Shown here: positions 53,121 through 62,707 of the stretch, piece after piece
Layout: every line of letters begins with the position of its first letter
Numbering within the stretch: the first letter of the stretch is position 1
Assembly (NCBI RefSeq): GCF_000383955.1
Contig: NZ_KB913013.1
Span: 5,103,694 to 5,167,693, forward strand
Length of the DNA: 64,000 nucleotides
DNA from: Rudanella lutea DSM 19387
Lineage (GTDB): Bacteria; Bacteroidota; Bacteroidia; Cytophagales; Spirosomataceae
Direction: 5' to 3'
Made by a program: the position numbers and the translations under genes
The notes under the pieces: model-generated
What the model saw: only the letters and a program-made list of their open reading frames with translations
What the model was told of the DNA's origin: nothing
Databases searched by the model: none

Positions 53121-53972
53121 ATGAAGACCATCCTTTGCTCTCTTCTTTTGCTGTTGGCCCAGTGGGGCATGGCACAATCCTATTCGTTTCGGGTTTCGGT
53201 GACCGGCCAGGGGCAGCCTATTCTGCTCATTCCCGGCTACTCGTGCAGTGGCGATGTGTGGCAGGAAACCGTAGCGCACCTCCGTACCCGGTACGAGTGC
53301 CACGTGCTTACACTGCCGGGTTACGCTGGCGTAGATCCGATTGAGCAACCAATTCTGCAAACCGTGCGCGACCAGATTATTCGCTACATTCGGGACAAAC
53401 GACTGCGCAAACCGATTCTGATGGGCCATAGCCTCGGGGCATTCATGAGCTTGTGGGTGGGTAGCACCGCTCCCGATCTGGTAGGTAAGCTGATCTGCGT
53501 GGATGGGGTACCGTTTATTTCGGGAATGATGAACCCCAAAACCTCGGCCGACTCGCTGCGTAAACTGCCTATGTTCAACGCCGAAGCGGTAGCGCAGAAT
53601 TTTGTGAACCTACCCGCCGACTCGTATGAGGAGAATATGGCCCGTTCGATGCGCACACAGGTAGCTGACACGAGCCGCGCCCGGCAGATTGCCCGGTGGT
53701 CGGCTCGGTCGGACCGGCGAACGCTGGGCTATACCATTGTCGAAATGAGCCTGACCGATCTGCGTACCGATATTGCCCGCATTAGCTCGCCGGTGTTGGT
53801 GCTGGGCAGTTTGTACATGAACAGCCGCGAGACATCCATGCGCATTCTGAACGAACAGTACGCCCGCGTGCCGAATAAGGTTATCGCCGTGGCCGATACC
53901 AAACACTTTATCATGTACGACGATCCGACCTGGTTTCTGGCGCAGATCGATGGGTTTTTGCAACTGCATTAA
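53121..53972 (+). CDS. Exported alpha/beta hydrolase
   Basis: The ATG at 53121 gives 283 residues with a signal peptide (MKTILCSLLLLLAQWGMAQ); the longer frame upstream is not coding. The fold is a standard alpha/beta hydrolase: oxyanion strand ILLIPGYSCSG, nucleophile Ser104 in MGHSLGAF and His262 in DTKHFIM. The acid is likely the Asp-like position near GSLYMNS. Substrate unknown. Its stop codon overlaps the start codon of the sigma factor gene by one base (TAATG), so translation of the two is coupled. Confidence 0.88.
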   Translation: MKTILCSLLLLLAQWGMAQSYSFRVSVTGQGQPILLIPGYSCSGDVWQETVAHLRTRYECHVLTLPGYAGVDPIEQPILQTVRDQIIRYIRDKRLRKPILMGHSLGAFMSLWVGSTAPDLVGKLICVDGVPFISGMMNPKTSADSLRKLPMFNAEAVAQNFVNLPADSYEENMARSMRTQVADTSRARQIARWSARSDRRTLGYTIVEMSLTDLRTDIARISSPVLVLGSLYMNSRETSMRILNEQYARVPNKVIAVADTKHFIMYDDPTWFLAQIDGFLQLH

Positions 53973-54475
53973 TGAACGTCAGCCAACCGATACCGCCTTT
54001 TGAGGAGTTGTATGCCCGCTTTGCGCCCCGTATCCTGAAGTTGTGCCTCGGCTACACGGGTGAGTACGCGCAGGCACAGGACCTGATGCAGGAAACGTTT
54101 ATTAAAGCCTGGCAGCATCTGCCCACGTTTCGGGGCAATGCCGAGGTCAGTACCTGGCTGTACCGAATTGCCGTCAATACCTGCCTCAACCACTTGCGCA
54201 CAGCCAAACGGCAGCTTGCTGAGCCGCTTCTGGAACAGCACATGGCTACCCTGGCCGATGATGCCGGTGAGCCCGACGAAGCGGTTCGGCGGTTGTACGG
54301 GTGCGTGAGCCAACTGCCCGAAACCGACCGACTCATTATCTCGCTCGTGCTCGATGACGTGCCTTACCCCGAAATTGCTCAGGTTGTTGGGATTTCGGAC
54401 GGCAACCTCCGCGTCAAAATTCATCGGATCAAACAGCAACTTGTTACCCTCTTTCACCAGCATGGACCCCTTTGA
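53972..54475 (+). CDS. ECF RNA polymerase sigma factor
   Basis: A 167-residue sigma-70-family protein with region 2 (RILKLCLGYTGEYAQAQDLM, then QETFIKAW, with the WLYRIAVNTCLNHLR helix after it) and region 4 (LPETDRLIISLVLDDVPYPE, then IAQVVGISDGNLRVKIHRIK as the helix-turn-helix). There is no C-terminal extension. It overlaps the hydrolase gene by one base upstream and the membrane protein gene by 14 bases downstream, giving a three-gene operon. The membrane protein is likely its regulator. Confidence 0.93.
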   Translation: MNVSQPIPPFEELYARFAPRILKLCLGYTGEYAQAQDLMQETFIKAWQHLPTFRGNAEVSTWLYRIAVNTCLNHLRTAKRQLAEPLLEQHMATLADDAGEPDEAVRRLYGCVSQLPETDRLIISLVLDDVPYPEIAQVVGISDGNLRVKIHRIKQQLVTLFHQHGPL

Positions 54476-55067
54476 CGATCTTAAAAAAATCTGGCAGCAG
54501 CCCGTTTCCCCACCCGATACTGCTGGCTGGGAGCAACTCCGGCAAACCAACGCAACGCACAGCCAAAAACTGGCCCGTACGCAACTGGTGAGCGGCCTGG
54601 CGCTGGCCCTGACAGCGGTATTTCTGGCAACGTTCAACGAGCTGACCGGCATTCGGTTTACGCAACAGACCACCTACGTAGGCTTGTATCTGATGGCCTT
54701 GATCACCGGGGGGCAGGCAGTTGTGAACCTGTATATGTACTGGCGGCTGCGACAAATTGACCTGGCGGCTCCGGTGGCCGAGCATCTGGCCGATTGGGAA
54801 CGGTACTACGCCTTCCGAAAACAGTTGGTTCGGGTCAATGGGCCGGTTTATTTTCTCCTGCTCAACGGTGCTTTTGGGCTTTACTTCATCGAAATTCTGG
54901 GGCAGATGTCCTTGTCCAGCCGGATCATCTCGCTGGTTGTGTACACGTGTTGGATGCTCTATGCCTATTTCGTGCTGGGCAAACGGACGCTGCGCCGGGA
55001 GGAGGGGCGGCTGAACGAAATCATTGGCGGCTTACGTCGGTACCAGAATCAGTTAGCGAGCGAATAA
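54462..55067 (+). CDS. Membrane protein in sigma operon, putative anti-sigma partner
   Basis: The ATG at 54462 gives 201 residues, starting MDPFDDLKKIWQQPVSPPDT; the frame extends 36 codons further into the sigma gene but only as overlap. A cytoplasmic N-terminal segment of about 40 residues with a DLKKIWQ helix precedes four membrane helices (about residues 45-62, 67-90, 128-147 and 151-170) and a charged tail. The helix before the membrane is the usual sigma-binding part in such partners. There is no zinc-binding HxxxCxxC motif. Anti-sigma function is inferred from position and layout. Confidence 0.7.
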   Translation: MDPFDDLKKIWQQPVSPPDTAGWEQLRQTNATHSQKLARTQLVSGLALALTAVFLATFNELTGIRFTQQTTYVGLYLMALITGGQAVVNLYMYWRLRQIDLAAPVAEHLADWERYYAFRKQLVRVNGPVYFLLLNGAFGLYFIEILGQMSLSSRIISLVVYTCWMLYAYFVLGKRTLRREEGRLNEIIGGLRRYQNQLASE

Positions 55068-55163
55068 AAGGCCTTTACGCTAAATAATGGCGCGTAAACG
55101 ATACGCGATTGAGCCCCAAAATCGCCGTTTGTCCTTAAAAACTGTTAATTCAACCAAAACGCT

Positions 55164-55194
55164 TGCAGGGCTGTCCGGGCGGGGTGTACTTTGT
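55164..55194 (+). promoter_or_regulatory. Candidate promoter of the DUF5686 gene
   Basis: TTG (55164-55166) and TACTTTG (about 55188-55194) are separated by 21 bases, matching the Bacteroidota -33/-7 layout except that the -7 element has one base less between TA and TTTG. It lies about 25 bases before the ATG at 55219. Confidence 0.4.
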
Positions 55195-55218
55195 GCAGTT
55201 CATCATTCTCTTCTCCCT

Positions 55219-57966
55219 ATGCGTCGCCTGTACGGTATCGGTATTCTGTTGTTCATTACCCAATTGACCGCCTACGCTCAGGGCATCCGGGGCACCATAA
55301 AAACCACGGGCGGTGACGTATTGCCTTACGCAGCCGTTGTGGTTAAAAACGGTACGGGCAAAGGCACCGACGCCGGCACCATATCGAACACCGAAGGCCG
55401 GTACGAACTACCGCTGGCACCGGGCCGCTATGAGGTCGTGTTTCAGTACCTTGGGTTTGCGGCTCAGCAGAAAACGGTGGAGGTCAAAAGCGGCTTCGAG
55501 ACTATCGACGTGGTGATGACCGAGCAGGTAATTCGCCTACAGGAGGTACAGGCCCGCTCCACGAATGAAGACCCGGCCTACACCATTATGCGCCGGGCCA
55601 TTGCCAAGAGCAAATACCACGCCCTACAGGTCAACAGCTACACGGCCCGGGTGTACGGCAAAGGGTCGTTTATTGTGGAGAGTATTCCGAAACTGGTTGA
55701 AAAAATGGCGGGCAAGCAGCTCAAAGAAGCCGAGCAGGAAGCCAACTTCAAAGTGGGTGTTCCGAACGTATTCGAGTCGGTTTCGGAGGTTTCGTTTCAG
55801 CAACCCAACACCTACCGTCGGCGGCTGATAGCCTCGCGCAATTCACAAAGCGATCAGCTGATTCCGGCTCAGTTTTCGATGGGCTCGTTTTACAGTCCGG
55901 AGATCAACAATGCCGTATCGCCGTTATCTCCTAAAGCATTCGCGTATTACAAATTCGTGTACGAAGGTACCTTTCGCGAGTCGGTTGGGAACGGGCAAGC
56001 GGTCGAAATCAGCAAGATCCGCGTAAACCCGCGGTCGTGGGGTGAGGGCGTGTTTCGAGGGGTTATTTACATCATCGAAAATAGCTGGGCTATCCACAGC
56101 CTGCAACTCGAACAGGTGTTGCAACAGGGCTTTACGATCAACCTGCGGCAAACCTACACACCGGTACAAAATGTCTGGATGCCGGTCAACGGCCGGTTCA
56201 ATTTCAAAGGGTCTATGTTTGGCGTGAAAGTTGGCGGTGAGGCTGTGGTGAGTTATCAGTACCGCAACCTGAAGGTAAACCCGGCCTTTGTGGATGAGGT
56301 GGAGGTAGTCGACGAAAAGAAATTCAAGCCCGAAACCAAAATTACTAGGCGCGACGTCAAAGAGCAATCGCTGGATGATCTGGTCAAAAAACAGAAAGAG
56401 TTTTCGACCAAAAACATGCGGCAGATGATGAAGGAGTACGAAAAGCAGGAGGCCAAAGCCCGTCGGGAAAAAGCTAAACAGGAAAACCGTGACGACGTTC
56501 AGGTGCTCCGCAATGATTCGAGCAGTGTGGATTCGCTGGCGGGTAAGCGTTCGGCCGCCTTCTGGGATTCGCTCCGGTCGGTGCCGCTTACTTCAGCCGA
56601 AATTCGGAGTTACGTGCGTAACGACAGCCTCAAAATTGTGCGGGAGATCAAGGCCAAAACCGACAGTACCAAGGCCGTCAAGAAAGACTCGACCCGTGGC
56701 AGTGCCAATTTCAAACCCATACAACTGCTCGAAGGGGCCAACTGGCGCGTGGGTAAGCGCACAACGCTACAATACGATACGCCCATCAAAAGTATTTTTT
56801 ATAACACCGTAGAAGGGTACTGGGCGCAGGCTGGGCTGAAACTGAACATTCGAGCCGGGGCCCCGGATACCACCCGCAAATCGAAAACCCCGCAGTTTAA
56901 GCCGGGCCCAACGTGGTCGGTGGGGGGTGTGGTTCGGTACGGGCTGGGCTGGAACCGGGCGGTTGGCTACGGGCTGGCGCAGTACGCCTACAAAACCACC
57001 ACGGTGGGGCTGGAAGGGGGGCGGTATCTCTCGCAGCTTAACCCCGACAACCCGATCAGCAACGCCATGAACACGCTGACGTCGTTGGTGTTTGAGCAAA
57101 ATTTCCTCAAAGAGTACCAGAAAGACTTCGTGCGATTATCGAGTAATTTCCGGTGGTGGCACAACCGACTCAACGTATCGGGCTCACTCGAATACGCCGA
57201 GCGAACGGAGCTGGCCAACTTCCGCGACGATATTCGGCCCTGGATCAACTGGCGCAACCGGGCCTATACGGCTAATCGGGTGGCTAATGCCGAGGTGGGT
57301 TCGTCGGCGTTTCCGGTGCATCAGGCGTTTGTGCTCAATCTGCTGGCTTCGGCCCGGCTGGGTGCACCCCGCTACATTATTCGCAACGGTCGGCGTATCA
57401 GTCGGCCCAACAACGATGCCCCCCTGCTGTCGGTCAACTACCGCAAAGGCATTGCGGGCGTGGGCGGGAGCGATACCGACTACGATTTTTTACAGGCTCG
57501 GATCAGTCATTCGTTTGAAACGGGTATCCGCAGCCGCCTGAGCTACAACCTGTCGGCGGGGGCATTTGTCAACGACAAGCGGGTGTACTTCCCGGATTTC
57601 CGGCATTTTGCGGGCAACCAGTTCTTCCTGCAACAGGGCGACCCGGTTTCGGTATTCCGGTTGCTGCCCTACTATCAGTACAGCACCGGCAAACGATTTG
57701 CCGAAGCACACGTACTGGCCGAGTACCGCAAGTTTTTACTCACACAAATTACCTGGTTCCGCCTGCTCGACCTGAAAGAAAACCTCTTTGTACACTATCT
57801 GGCCACCCCCAATTCGAAAAACTACACGGAAGTAGGCTATGGATTGAATGGATTGATTCCGAGAGTCTTACCGGTGTTCCGGCTCGAAGTGATTGGTCAG
57901 TTTCAGGATGGCTCTTATAAGGGTCTGGGCTTCCGGGTAGGTACCACACTTAGTTTCGGCCGGTAA
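55219..57966 (+). CDS. DUF5686 / carboxypeptidase-regulatory-like outer-membrane protein
   Basis: From the ATG at 55219 the protein has 915 residues with a signal peptide (GIGILLFITQLTAYAQ). A carboxypeptidase-regulatory-like domain follows at residues 22-105 (IRGTIKTTGGDVLPYAAVVV, FQYLGFAAQQ). The DUF5686 region (DPAYTIMRRAIAKSKYHALQ, then VNSYTARVYGKGS) comes next, then a charged coiled stretch rich in Lys/Glu at about 395-430, and a C-terminal barrel ending in FRVGTTLSFGR. It resembles TonB-dependent-like or surface-lipid-related outer-membrane proteins of this phylum, without a TonB box. Function not known; it may respond to the sigma factor just upstream. Confidence 0.88.
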   Translation: MRRLYGIGILLFITQLTAYAQGIRGTIKTTGGDVLPYAAVVVKNGTGKGTDAGTISNTEGRYELPLAPGRYEVVFQYLGFAAQQKTVEVKSGFETIDVVMTEQVIRLQEVQARSTNEDPAYTIMRRAIAKSKYHALQVNSYTARVYGKGSFIVESIPKLVEKMAGKQLKEAEQEANFKVGVPNVFESVSEVSFQQPNTYRRRLIASRNSQSDQLIPAQFSMGSFYSPEINNAVSPLSPKAFAYYKFVYEGTFRESVGNGQAVEISKIRVNPRSWGEGVFRGVIYIIENSWAIHSLQLEQVLQQGFTINLRQTYTPVQNVWMPVNGRFNFKGSMFGVKVGGEAVVSYQYRNLKVNPAFVDEVEVVDEKKFKPETKITRRDVKEQSLDDLVKKQKEFSTKNMRQMMKEYEKQEAKARREKAKQENRDDVQVLRNDSSSVDSLAGKRSAAFWDSLRSVPLTSAEIRSYVRNDSLKIVREIKAKTDSTKAVKKDSTRGSANFKPIQLLEGANWRVGKRTTLQYDTPIKSIFYNTVEGYWAQAGLKLNIRAGAPDTTRKSKTPQFKPGPTWSVGGVVRYGLGWNRAVGYGLAQYAYKTTTVGLEGGRYLSQLNPDNPISNAMNTLTSLVFEQNFLKEYQKDFVRLSSNFRWWHNRLNVSGSLEYAERTELANFRDDIRPWINWRNRAYTANRVANAEVGSSAFPVHQAFVLNLLASARLGAPRYIIRNGRRISRPNNDAPLLSVNYRKGIAGVGGSDTDYDFLQARISHSFETGIRSRLSYNLSAGAFVNDKRVYFPDFRHFAGNQFFLQQGDPVSVFRLLPYYQYSTGKRFAEAHVLAEYRKFLLTQITWFRLLDLKENLFVHYLATPNSKNYTEVGYGLNGLIPRVLPVFRLEVIGQFQDGSYKGLGFRVGTTLSFGR

Positions 57967-58105
57967 GGGTTAGGGTACCAAATCGGTTTTGCGGCTGAAC
58001 AGGTACGGCATAAAGGATTTTCTACTTGAAGCAGTTGTCGGACGACTTATTGAAAGGCTAGTATATTGAGCGGTTTGCCTTTCTTTCAGCGTAAATGTTA
58101 ACTGT

Positions 58106-59080
58106 ATGAAAATCAACTTTATCCAACTGTTTACGCTCTTTTTTCTGCTGGTAACGTCGCGTCTGGCGCAGGCCCAGCAATCGTATGCACTGAAACCATA
58201 CGCTATTACGCTACCGCGAGTCACCACGCCCCAGCAGACAAATCCGGCCACGGTGCCGCAAAACGCGGGTAATCTGGTCTACAACACAACCGAGCAGAAA
58301 GTAGCCGTCAACAACGGAAGCCAGTGGGAATATCTGGCAACTGCGGGCGATGTTGGTAGTCAGTTTGCCAATTTTACCGTTTTCAACTACACGTCCGAAA
58401 ACGCGCAGCAGCTCTGGACCATACCGGCTGGTGTTACCCGGTTTCTGGTCGAGGCATGGGGTGGTGGCGGTGGTGGCGTGAAATACCTGGGTTCGAGTAA
58501 TGTGGGCGATTGCCGGGGCGGTGCTTCAGGCGGATATGCCCAGAAACTGTACGCGGTTCAACCTAACGGTCCTGCTTCGGTTTCTGTGGTGGTAGGCCGG
58601 GGGGGGAGCGGTACCACGGTAACGGGTAATCCCGGTTCGGCTCAGGGAGGTGGAGCGAGTCAGGTTTATTACCCATTTACCAATAATTATTTGTTTGCTG
58701 GTGCTGGGAACAACTTTGCCGGAAACGGAGGCATAACATTTGTTCCTTCCGACGGATTCAGGCCGCTGACTATGCCGGGTATGGAAGCGTCGGTGTGTAT
58801 TCCCCTATCGTATGTGCAGAAAGATGCCTCCAACTATATCATCACGGTGAAAATGAGTGATGGCGGTACTGCGTATGGTGTGCCACCCGGGCGAGGAGGG
58901 ATTGGTAATACAGTTATGTTACAAAATAATTCGACCGCATCGGGTAACCTTGTCTTCATTGGCTGGGGGTATCTGGGTGAAAATGGTCTGCAGGATGGGA
59001 GCTTCCCAGGCGGTGGCGGTGGTTGTGGCTATTACGGTGGTGGGAATGGAGCTCCAGGCATGGTAATAATCCGTTGGTAA
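58106..59080 (+). CDS. Secreted glycine-rich protein
   Basis: A 324-residue exported protein (signal LFTLFFLLVTSRLAQAQ). Residues 60-75 hold NLVYNTTEQKVAVNNGSQWE, a motif of small tail-fibre-like modules. The remaining 220 residues form a Gly-rich domain, with VEAWGGGGGGVKYLGSS, VVVGRGGSGTTVTG and GGGGGCGYYGGGNGAPGMV and a final IIRW, as seen in glycine-rich phage fibre tips and bacterial surface proteins. Such domains fold as polyglycine-II bundles with adhesive loops. A 12-bp hairpin (59123-59159) follows the gene. Confidence 0.75.
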   Translation: MKINFIQLFTLFFLLVTSRLAQAQQSYALKPYAITLPRVTTPQQTNPATVPQNAGNLVYNTTEQKVAVNNGSQWEYLATAGDVGSQFANFTVFNYTSENAQQLWTIPAGVTRFLVEAWGGGGGGVKYLGSSNVGDCRGGASGGYAQKLYAVQPNGPASVSVVVGRGGSGTTVTGNPGSAQGGGASQVYYPFTNNYLFAGAGNNFAGNGGITFVPSDGFRPLTMPGMEASVCIPLSYVQKDASNYIITVKMSDGGTAYGVPPGRGGIGNTVMLQNNSTASGNLVFIGWGYLGENGLQDGSFPGGGGGCGYYGGGNGAPGMVIIRW

Positions 59081-59122
59081 AAGCTGCCCAGCTTCCCGGT
59101 GCTCAGGAGTGCCATACAGATG

Positions 59123-59159
59123 CTGGGGAGCCAGACGACCAAACGCCCTGGCTCCCCAG
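59123..59159. terminator. Hairpin between convergent genes
   Basis: A perfect 12-bp stem CTGGGGAGCCAG / CTGGCTCCCCAG with a 13-nt loop, lacking a T-run. Confidence 0.55.
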
Positions 59160-59219
59160 TATCAAGTAATGAATACAAGGCCCCTGTTCACGGGCAGCCG
59201 GCGTAGTTAAGAGCAGGGG

Positions 59220-61730
59220 TCAACGATTTGTCTTTAACACGGTCGTTTTTTCGGCGGCTGCTTTCACCTTTTCCCGGCTGAAGAAGACCGGGAAATACCC
59301 ATTTTGTCCCCACAGCTCGAACAGATCGCGGTAGTGCGGACTGGCCGGGTCGCCCGATTGGCCGGGGCTGTTGATACCGAGTGTGCGGTCCCAGTCTTCG
59401 GTATCCACCAAAATCCGAAACGAAGCCCCGTGCTCCTGATTCAGGTTGTTGCCGGTGTTGTTAACGGTTTCGCTGTAGCCCCCGCGTGGAATGGGGCCGA
59501 GGTTGATGCGTTTGCGCTCGTCTTCGCTCACGAGTGCGCTGAGCGGGTGCGTCAGGCTGATGTGTTTGTTGGCTCGTTGGCCGTATTGCCACTCGTCCAT
59601 ATCCCCGCCGAGCCGTTTGGTCAGGGTGCTCACGGCCTGATCAAGGCAGGTAAGCAACAGGCTGTCCCGGTTTATGAGCCGGAGGGGACCTCCTGTTGAG
59701 TCGGGCACCGGAATCAGGGGCAGGCTTAGCCAGTCGAGTATGCGCTTGGTGGGCAGCGAGCGCAGGTAAGGCCGCGCCCGTTCAGGAACCATAGTCTGGT
59801 ACAGCGCCTGCCGTAGCTGGGTTTCCCAGGCCACGTAGATTGAGGCCGCTACCGAGCCCGGCTCCAGTTGGTAGTTCCATTTGCGGAGATAGCTGCTTGC
59901 CTGTTCGGTGCGGGAATCGTCGGCTACGAGTGGGCCGAGCAAGGGCACCAGCGTGCGTGCCGGAATAGATAGATAATCGGCCTGTAGCCGGGCAAAATCG
60001 GTCAGGGTTTTGCGCTCCCCGTTGTTCAGAACTTCCTCAATCCGGTGCGCCCGCGATGGCCCCGCCCACACCCACCCGATAGCATTGCGGTCGGGAAAAT
60101 CAATGGGCGTGAGGTTGTTATTGGCCGTGGCCACGTAGCCCTCGGGCGGATTTAGCTTGTTGGGCAGTTTCTGAATTGGTAGGTAGCCGTTCCATTCGTA
60201 GCGCCCATCGCCGGGTACCGGTACCAGCCCGGTCCAGCTTTGGCCACCCACGGCGGGCCGAATAGGCGAGATTCCCACGGCCTGCCAGCCAATATCGCCT
60301 TTGGTGGTTGCTTGACCCGGCACCGGTCCACTGGCAGAAGGTCGCCCCGCGGATGGCCGCCCAGCCCAGATCATGTTTTCGCCGGGGATGCGGCTGTAGG
60401 CGCACGCTTGCCGAAACTCGGTCCAGTTGCGGGCCTCATTCATGCGCAGACTGGCCAGATAGGGCGCACATCCTTTTTCGAGCCAACCCGCCCGTACGGC
60501 ATAGGCTTTGTGGTTTTGGGTATCTTCAAACGTAACGGGCCCGTGCCGGGTGTATTTCAAAATCACGGGTACGGCTTGCCCTCCTTTGACCCGGATGGTG
60601 TCGCGAATAAGGCGCATCGATTCCCAACGGCCCTTGTACCGGTATTGGTTGGGATTCCGGGGGTTGGTTTCGTACACGTACAGGTCTTCGTTGTCGGTTT
60701 CGAAAATGGTAAGCCCCCAGGCACCGTATTCGTTGTGGCCGATAGACACACCGGGTAAGGTAGGTTCGCCCGCACCCACTACGTTCCAGCCCGCCCCATG
60801 CAGGTGCACCCAGTACCGCAAGGATGGGGCCGACTGCGCGCGGTGCGGGTCGTTGGCTAGCATGGGATAGCCGCTCACCGAGTGCCGTCCATCGACCACC
60901 CAGTTGTTGGAGCCAACCATCGTTTTTTCGGTATCAAACCAGTCTTCTACTTCGGGCGAGGGCGTGAAGTGTAGATTGGGTATCCGGGGTGAATCGGTTA
61001 CGGGCCCGGCGGATGCCTGTCGGGTGTCGGTGGGTGGAGTAAACTTAAGCGGAAGCCGAAACGCGTCGTACAGCTCCAGAATGGGTTGCATCAGTTGCGC
61101 CCCGTCGATCTGGAGGGTCAGGTTGGGCTCGCGGTCGGGTGTGGGCGTTGGGTGAAACCATTGCAGCTGACGCAATTTTTCGGCCCCGATCAGGTGGACC
61201 AACCGCCCGAAATTAAGTTCATCGCGTACGTTGCTCAACAGGCCCTGATGTCGGCTAATTACGATTTCGGGCGTCCAGAGACCCGGTTCGGTTTTGAGGA
61301 CTTTAAATTCAAAAGGCAGTTTATCGGGCGTTTTCCGAATCTCGGTGATGTAGGCGTTGATGCCTTCTACAAAGGCCCGTATAATGGTTGAGCCCCGTGG
61401 GTGGTAATGATTCAGCTCGGCGTCGAGCGTTTGCGGGGTGGTTCGGAACCGAAACAGCCGGGCGCCCTGATCGCGCTTGAGTTCCTGCGGTCCCAGTAAC
61501 TCGGCAACGGTGCCGGTAGCCTGCCTGCGCCAGATCTCCAGCTGAAACAACCGATCCTGCGCGGCACAGTAGCCCTGTGCGTAAAACAGATCGTGCTCTG
61601 TTTGGGCGTAGATGTGATTTACCCCCCAACGGTCGCGGATCACTTCTACGGGTTTCTGAAGCTGGGCAAACGAGCGGGGAGTGAGGCTAAAAACGCTCAG
61701 AAAAAAGACGATAACCGGGGCAATACGCAT
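59220..61730 (-). CDS. Penicillin acylase family protein (S45 Ntn-hydrolase)
   Basis: An 836-residue precursor with a signal peptide (VIVFFLSVFSLTPRSFAQ). The alpha chain has the VIRDRWGVNHIYAQTEHDLF and GYCAAQDRLFQLEIWRR segments. Cleavage at the Gly-Ser274 bond (GSNNWVV) would free the catalytic N-terminal serine of the beta chain, which continues with HNEYGAWGLTIFETD and ATANNNLTPIDFP. A Pro/Ser/Gly insert with a repeated AGRPSA-like unit lies near residue 455 and is unusual. The enzyme cleaves amide bonds of acylated amines, such as beta-lactams or acyl-homoserine lactones; which one is open. Confidence 0.92.
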   Translation of the reverse strand: MRIAPVIVFFLSVFSLTPRSFAQLQKPVEVIRDRWGVNHIYAQTEHDLFYAQGYCAAQDRLFQLEIWRRQATGTVAELLGPQELKRDQGARLFRFRTTPQTLDAELNHYHPRGSTIIRAFVEGINAYITEIRKTPDKLPFEFKVLKTEPGLWTPEIVISRHQGLLSNVRDELNFGRLVHLIGAEKLRQLQWFHPTPTPDREPNLTLQIDGAQLMQPILELYDAFRLPLKFTPPTDTRQASAGPVTDSPRIPNLHFTPSPEVEDWFDTEKTMVGSNNWVVDGRHSVSGYPMLANDPHRAQSAPSLRYWVHLHGAGWNVVGAGEPTLPGVSIGHNEYGAWGLTIFETDNEDLYVYETNPRNPNQYRYKGRWESMRLIRDTIRVKGGQAVPVILKYTRHGPVTFEDTQNHKAYAVRAGWLEKGCAPYLASLRMNEARNWTEFRQACAYSRIPGENMIWAGRPSAGRPSASGPVPGQATTKGDIGWQAVGISPIRPAVGGQSWTGLVPVPGDGRYEWNGYLPIQKLPNKLNPPEGYVATANNNLTPIDFPDRNAIGWVWAGPSRAHRIEEVLNNGERKTLTDFARLQADYLSIPARTLVPLLGPLVADDSRTEQASSYLRKWNYQLEPGSVAASIYVAWETQLRQALYQTMVPERARPYLRSLPTKRILDWLSLPLIPVPDSTGGPLRLINRDSLLLTCLDQAVSTLTKRLGGDMDEWQYGQRANKHISLTHPLSALVSEDERKRINLGPIPRGGYSETVNNTGNNLNQEHGASFRILVDTEDWDRTLGINSPGQSGDPASPHYRDLFELWGQNGYFPVFFSREKVKAAAEKTTVLKTNR

Positions 61731-61765
61731 GGTTCGGGTAGTTGGGGCTTGATTGGGCGTCAGGT

Positions 61766-62575
61766 TTACAGACCTTCGGTACGGTAAACGTCGATGGTGG
61801 CTTTGCGAAAGTTACGAACCCGCGCGAATACGGCCGTTCCGTTGTTGGACGATTGCTCGTTGGTGTTGCCCTCGATGGTCTCAAATACATCATCGTCGAC
61901 CTCGGTGATAAGGCCCGTATGAAACCAGTCGGGGGTGTTGGTAAAGCGAAGCAGAAACAGATCGCCGGGTTTCGCCAATTTAGGGTTCTTTCGAATGTCG
62001 GCGTTCGGAATGTAGCGACCGTTTTGGCTACCCGCCATGGCCACTACATCGCAGCTGAGCGTTTGGGGGATAATGCTTGTAAACGCCCGCCCGTTGGCCG
62101 TGGCCACCTGATCCAGCACGGTCTGCACAAAGCCCATGCACCACAAAAACGGCGATCCGTCGTACCCGTCGCAGTAGGCCCGCACCCAGGGGCCAAGGTT
62201 TTGACCCGCGCCAGTTTGTAGCTCCGAGGCCCGGTGTAGCAGGTGTTGTTTGGCAGTGGAGATGAGCTGATTCGGGAGTTTATTCCCCGTCGTAACCGGC
62301 CCGAAAGCGGCCCGCATGGGGTGGGTGATCTGTTCAAAAAATGCAGGCGTTACCTCACCAGTGGGCGTGGTTTTCAAGGCACGTTGCAGATTCTTGACAG
62401 CGCGCTCGGTGGCTGGCCCGAAATCTCCGTCGATCACCACCACGACCGATGCCGCCGGAAACCGTAAGGCGCTCAGGCAGAGCCATTCCTGCAGTCGTCG
62501 GACGGCAGCCCCCTTGCTACCCCGGCCCAGGGCGTCGTCGAGGCTTATTTCGTTCTGAAAAGCGGTTTTAATCAT
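61766..62575 (-). CDS. Peptidoglycan-binding CHAP-like amidase/peptidase
   Basis: Starting at the ATG 62575 the protein has 269 residues; the frame upstream (to 62689) is an unlikely extension. Residues 12-85 form a peptidoglycan-binding domain of the PG_binding_1 type (GSKGAAVRRLQEWL, DGDFGPATERAVKNLQRA). Residues 125-255 form a CHAP/NlpC-like cysteine peptidase domain with Cys146 (FLWCMGFV), His219 (WFHTGLI) and the IEGNTN strand after it. No signal peptide is visible, so export is uncertain; it may act in lysis or as an effector. A terminator-like hairpin of the neighbouring gene precedes it. Confidence 0.85.
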   Translation of the reverse strand: MIKTAFQNEISLDDALGRGSKGAAVRRLQEWLCLSALRFPAASVVVVIDGDFGPATERAVKNLQRALKTTPTGEVTPAFFEQITHPMRAAFGPVTTGNKLPNQLISTAKQHLLHRASELQTGAGQNLGPWVRAYCDGYDGSPFLWCMGFVQTVLDQVATANGRAFTSIIPQTLSCDVVAMAGSQNGRYIPNADIRKNPKLAKPGDLFLLRFTNTPDWFHTGLITEVDDDVFETIEGNTNEQSSNNGTAVFARVRNFRKATIDVYRTEGL

Positions 62576-62607
62576 GTGTAGCGTGCGATTTGGTCGTGAT
62601 GGGAACA

Positions 62608-62645
62608 GAAAAGCCTCAACCACTTTATAGCAAAGCGGTTGAGGC
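62608..62645 (-). terminator. Terminator of the phosphoesterase gene
   Basis: Stem GCCTCAACC / GGTTGAGGC with a 15-nt loop is followed by TTTT on the minus strand, about 63 bases after the phosphoesterase stop. Confidence 0.7.
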
Positions 62646-62707
62646 TGCAATTTTTCACGATAAACCGAAACTAAAAACGATAAAGCCAAAACCAGTAGTC
62701 GGTTGGA

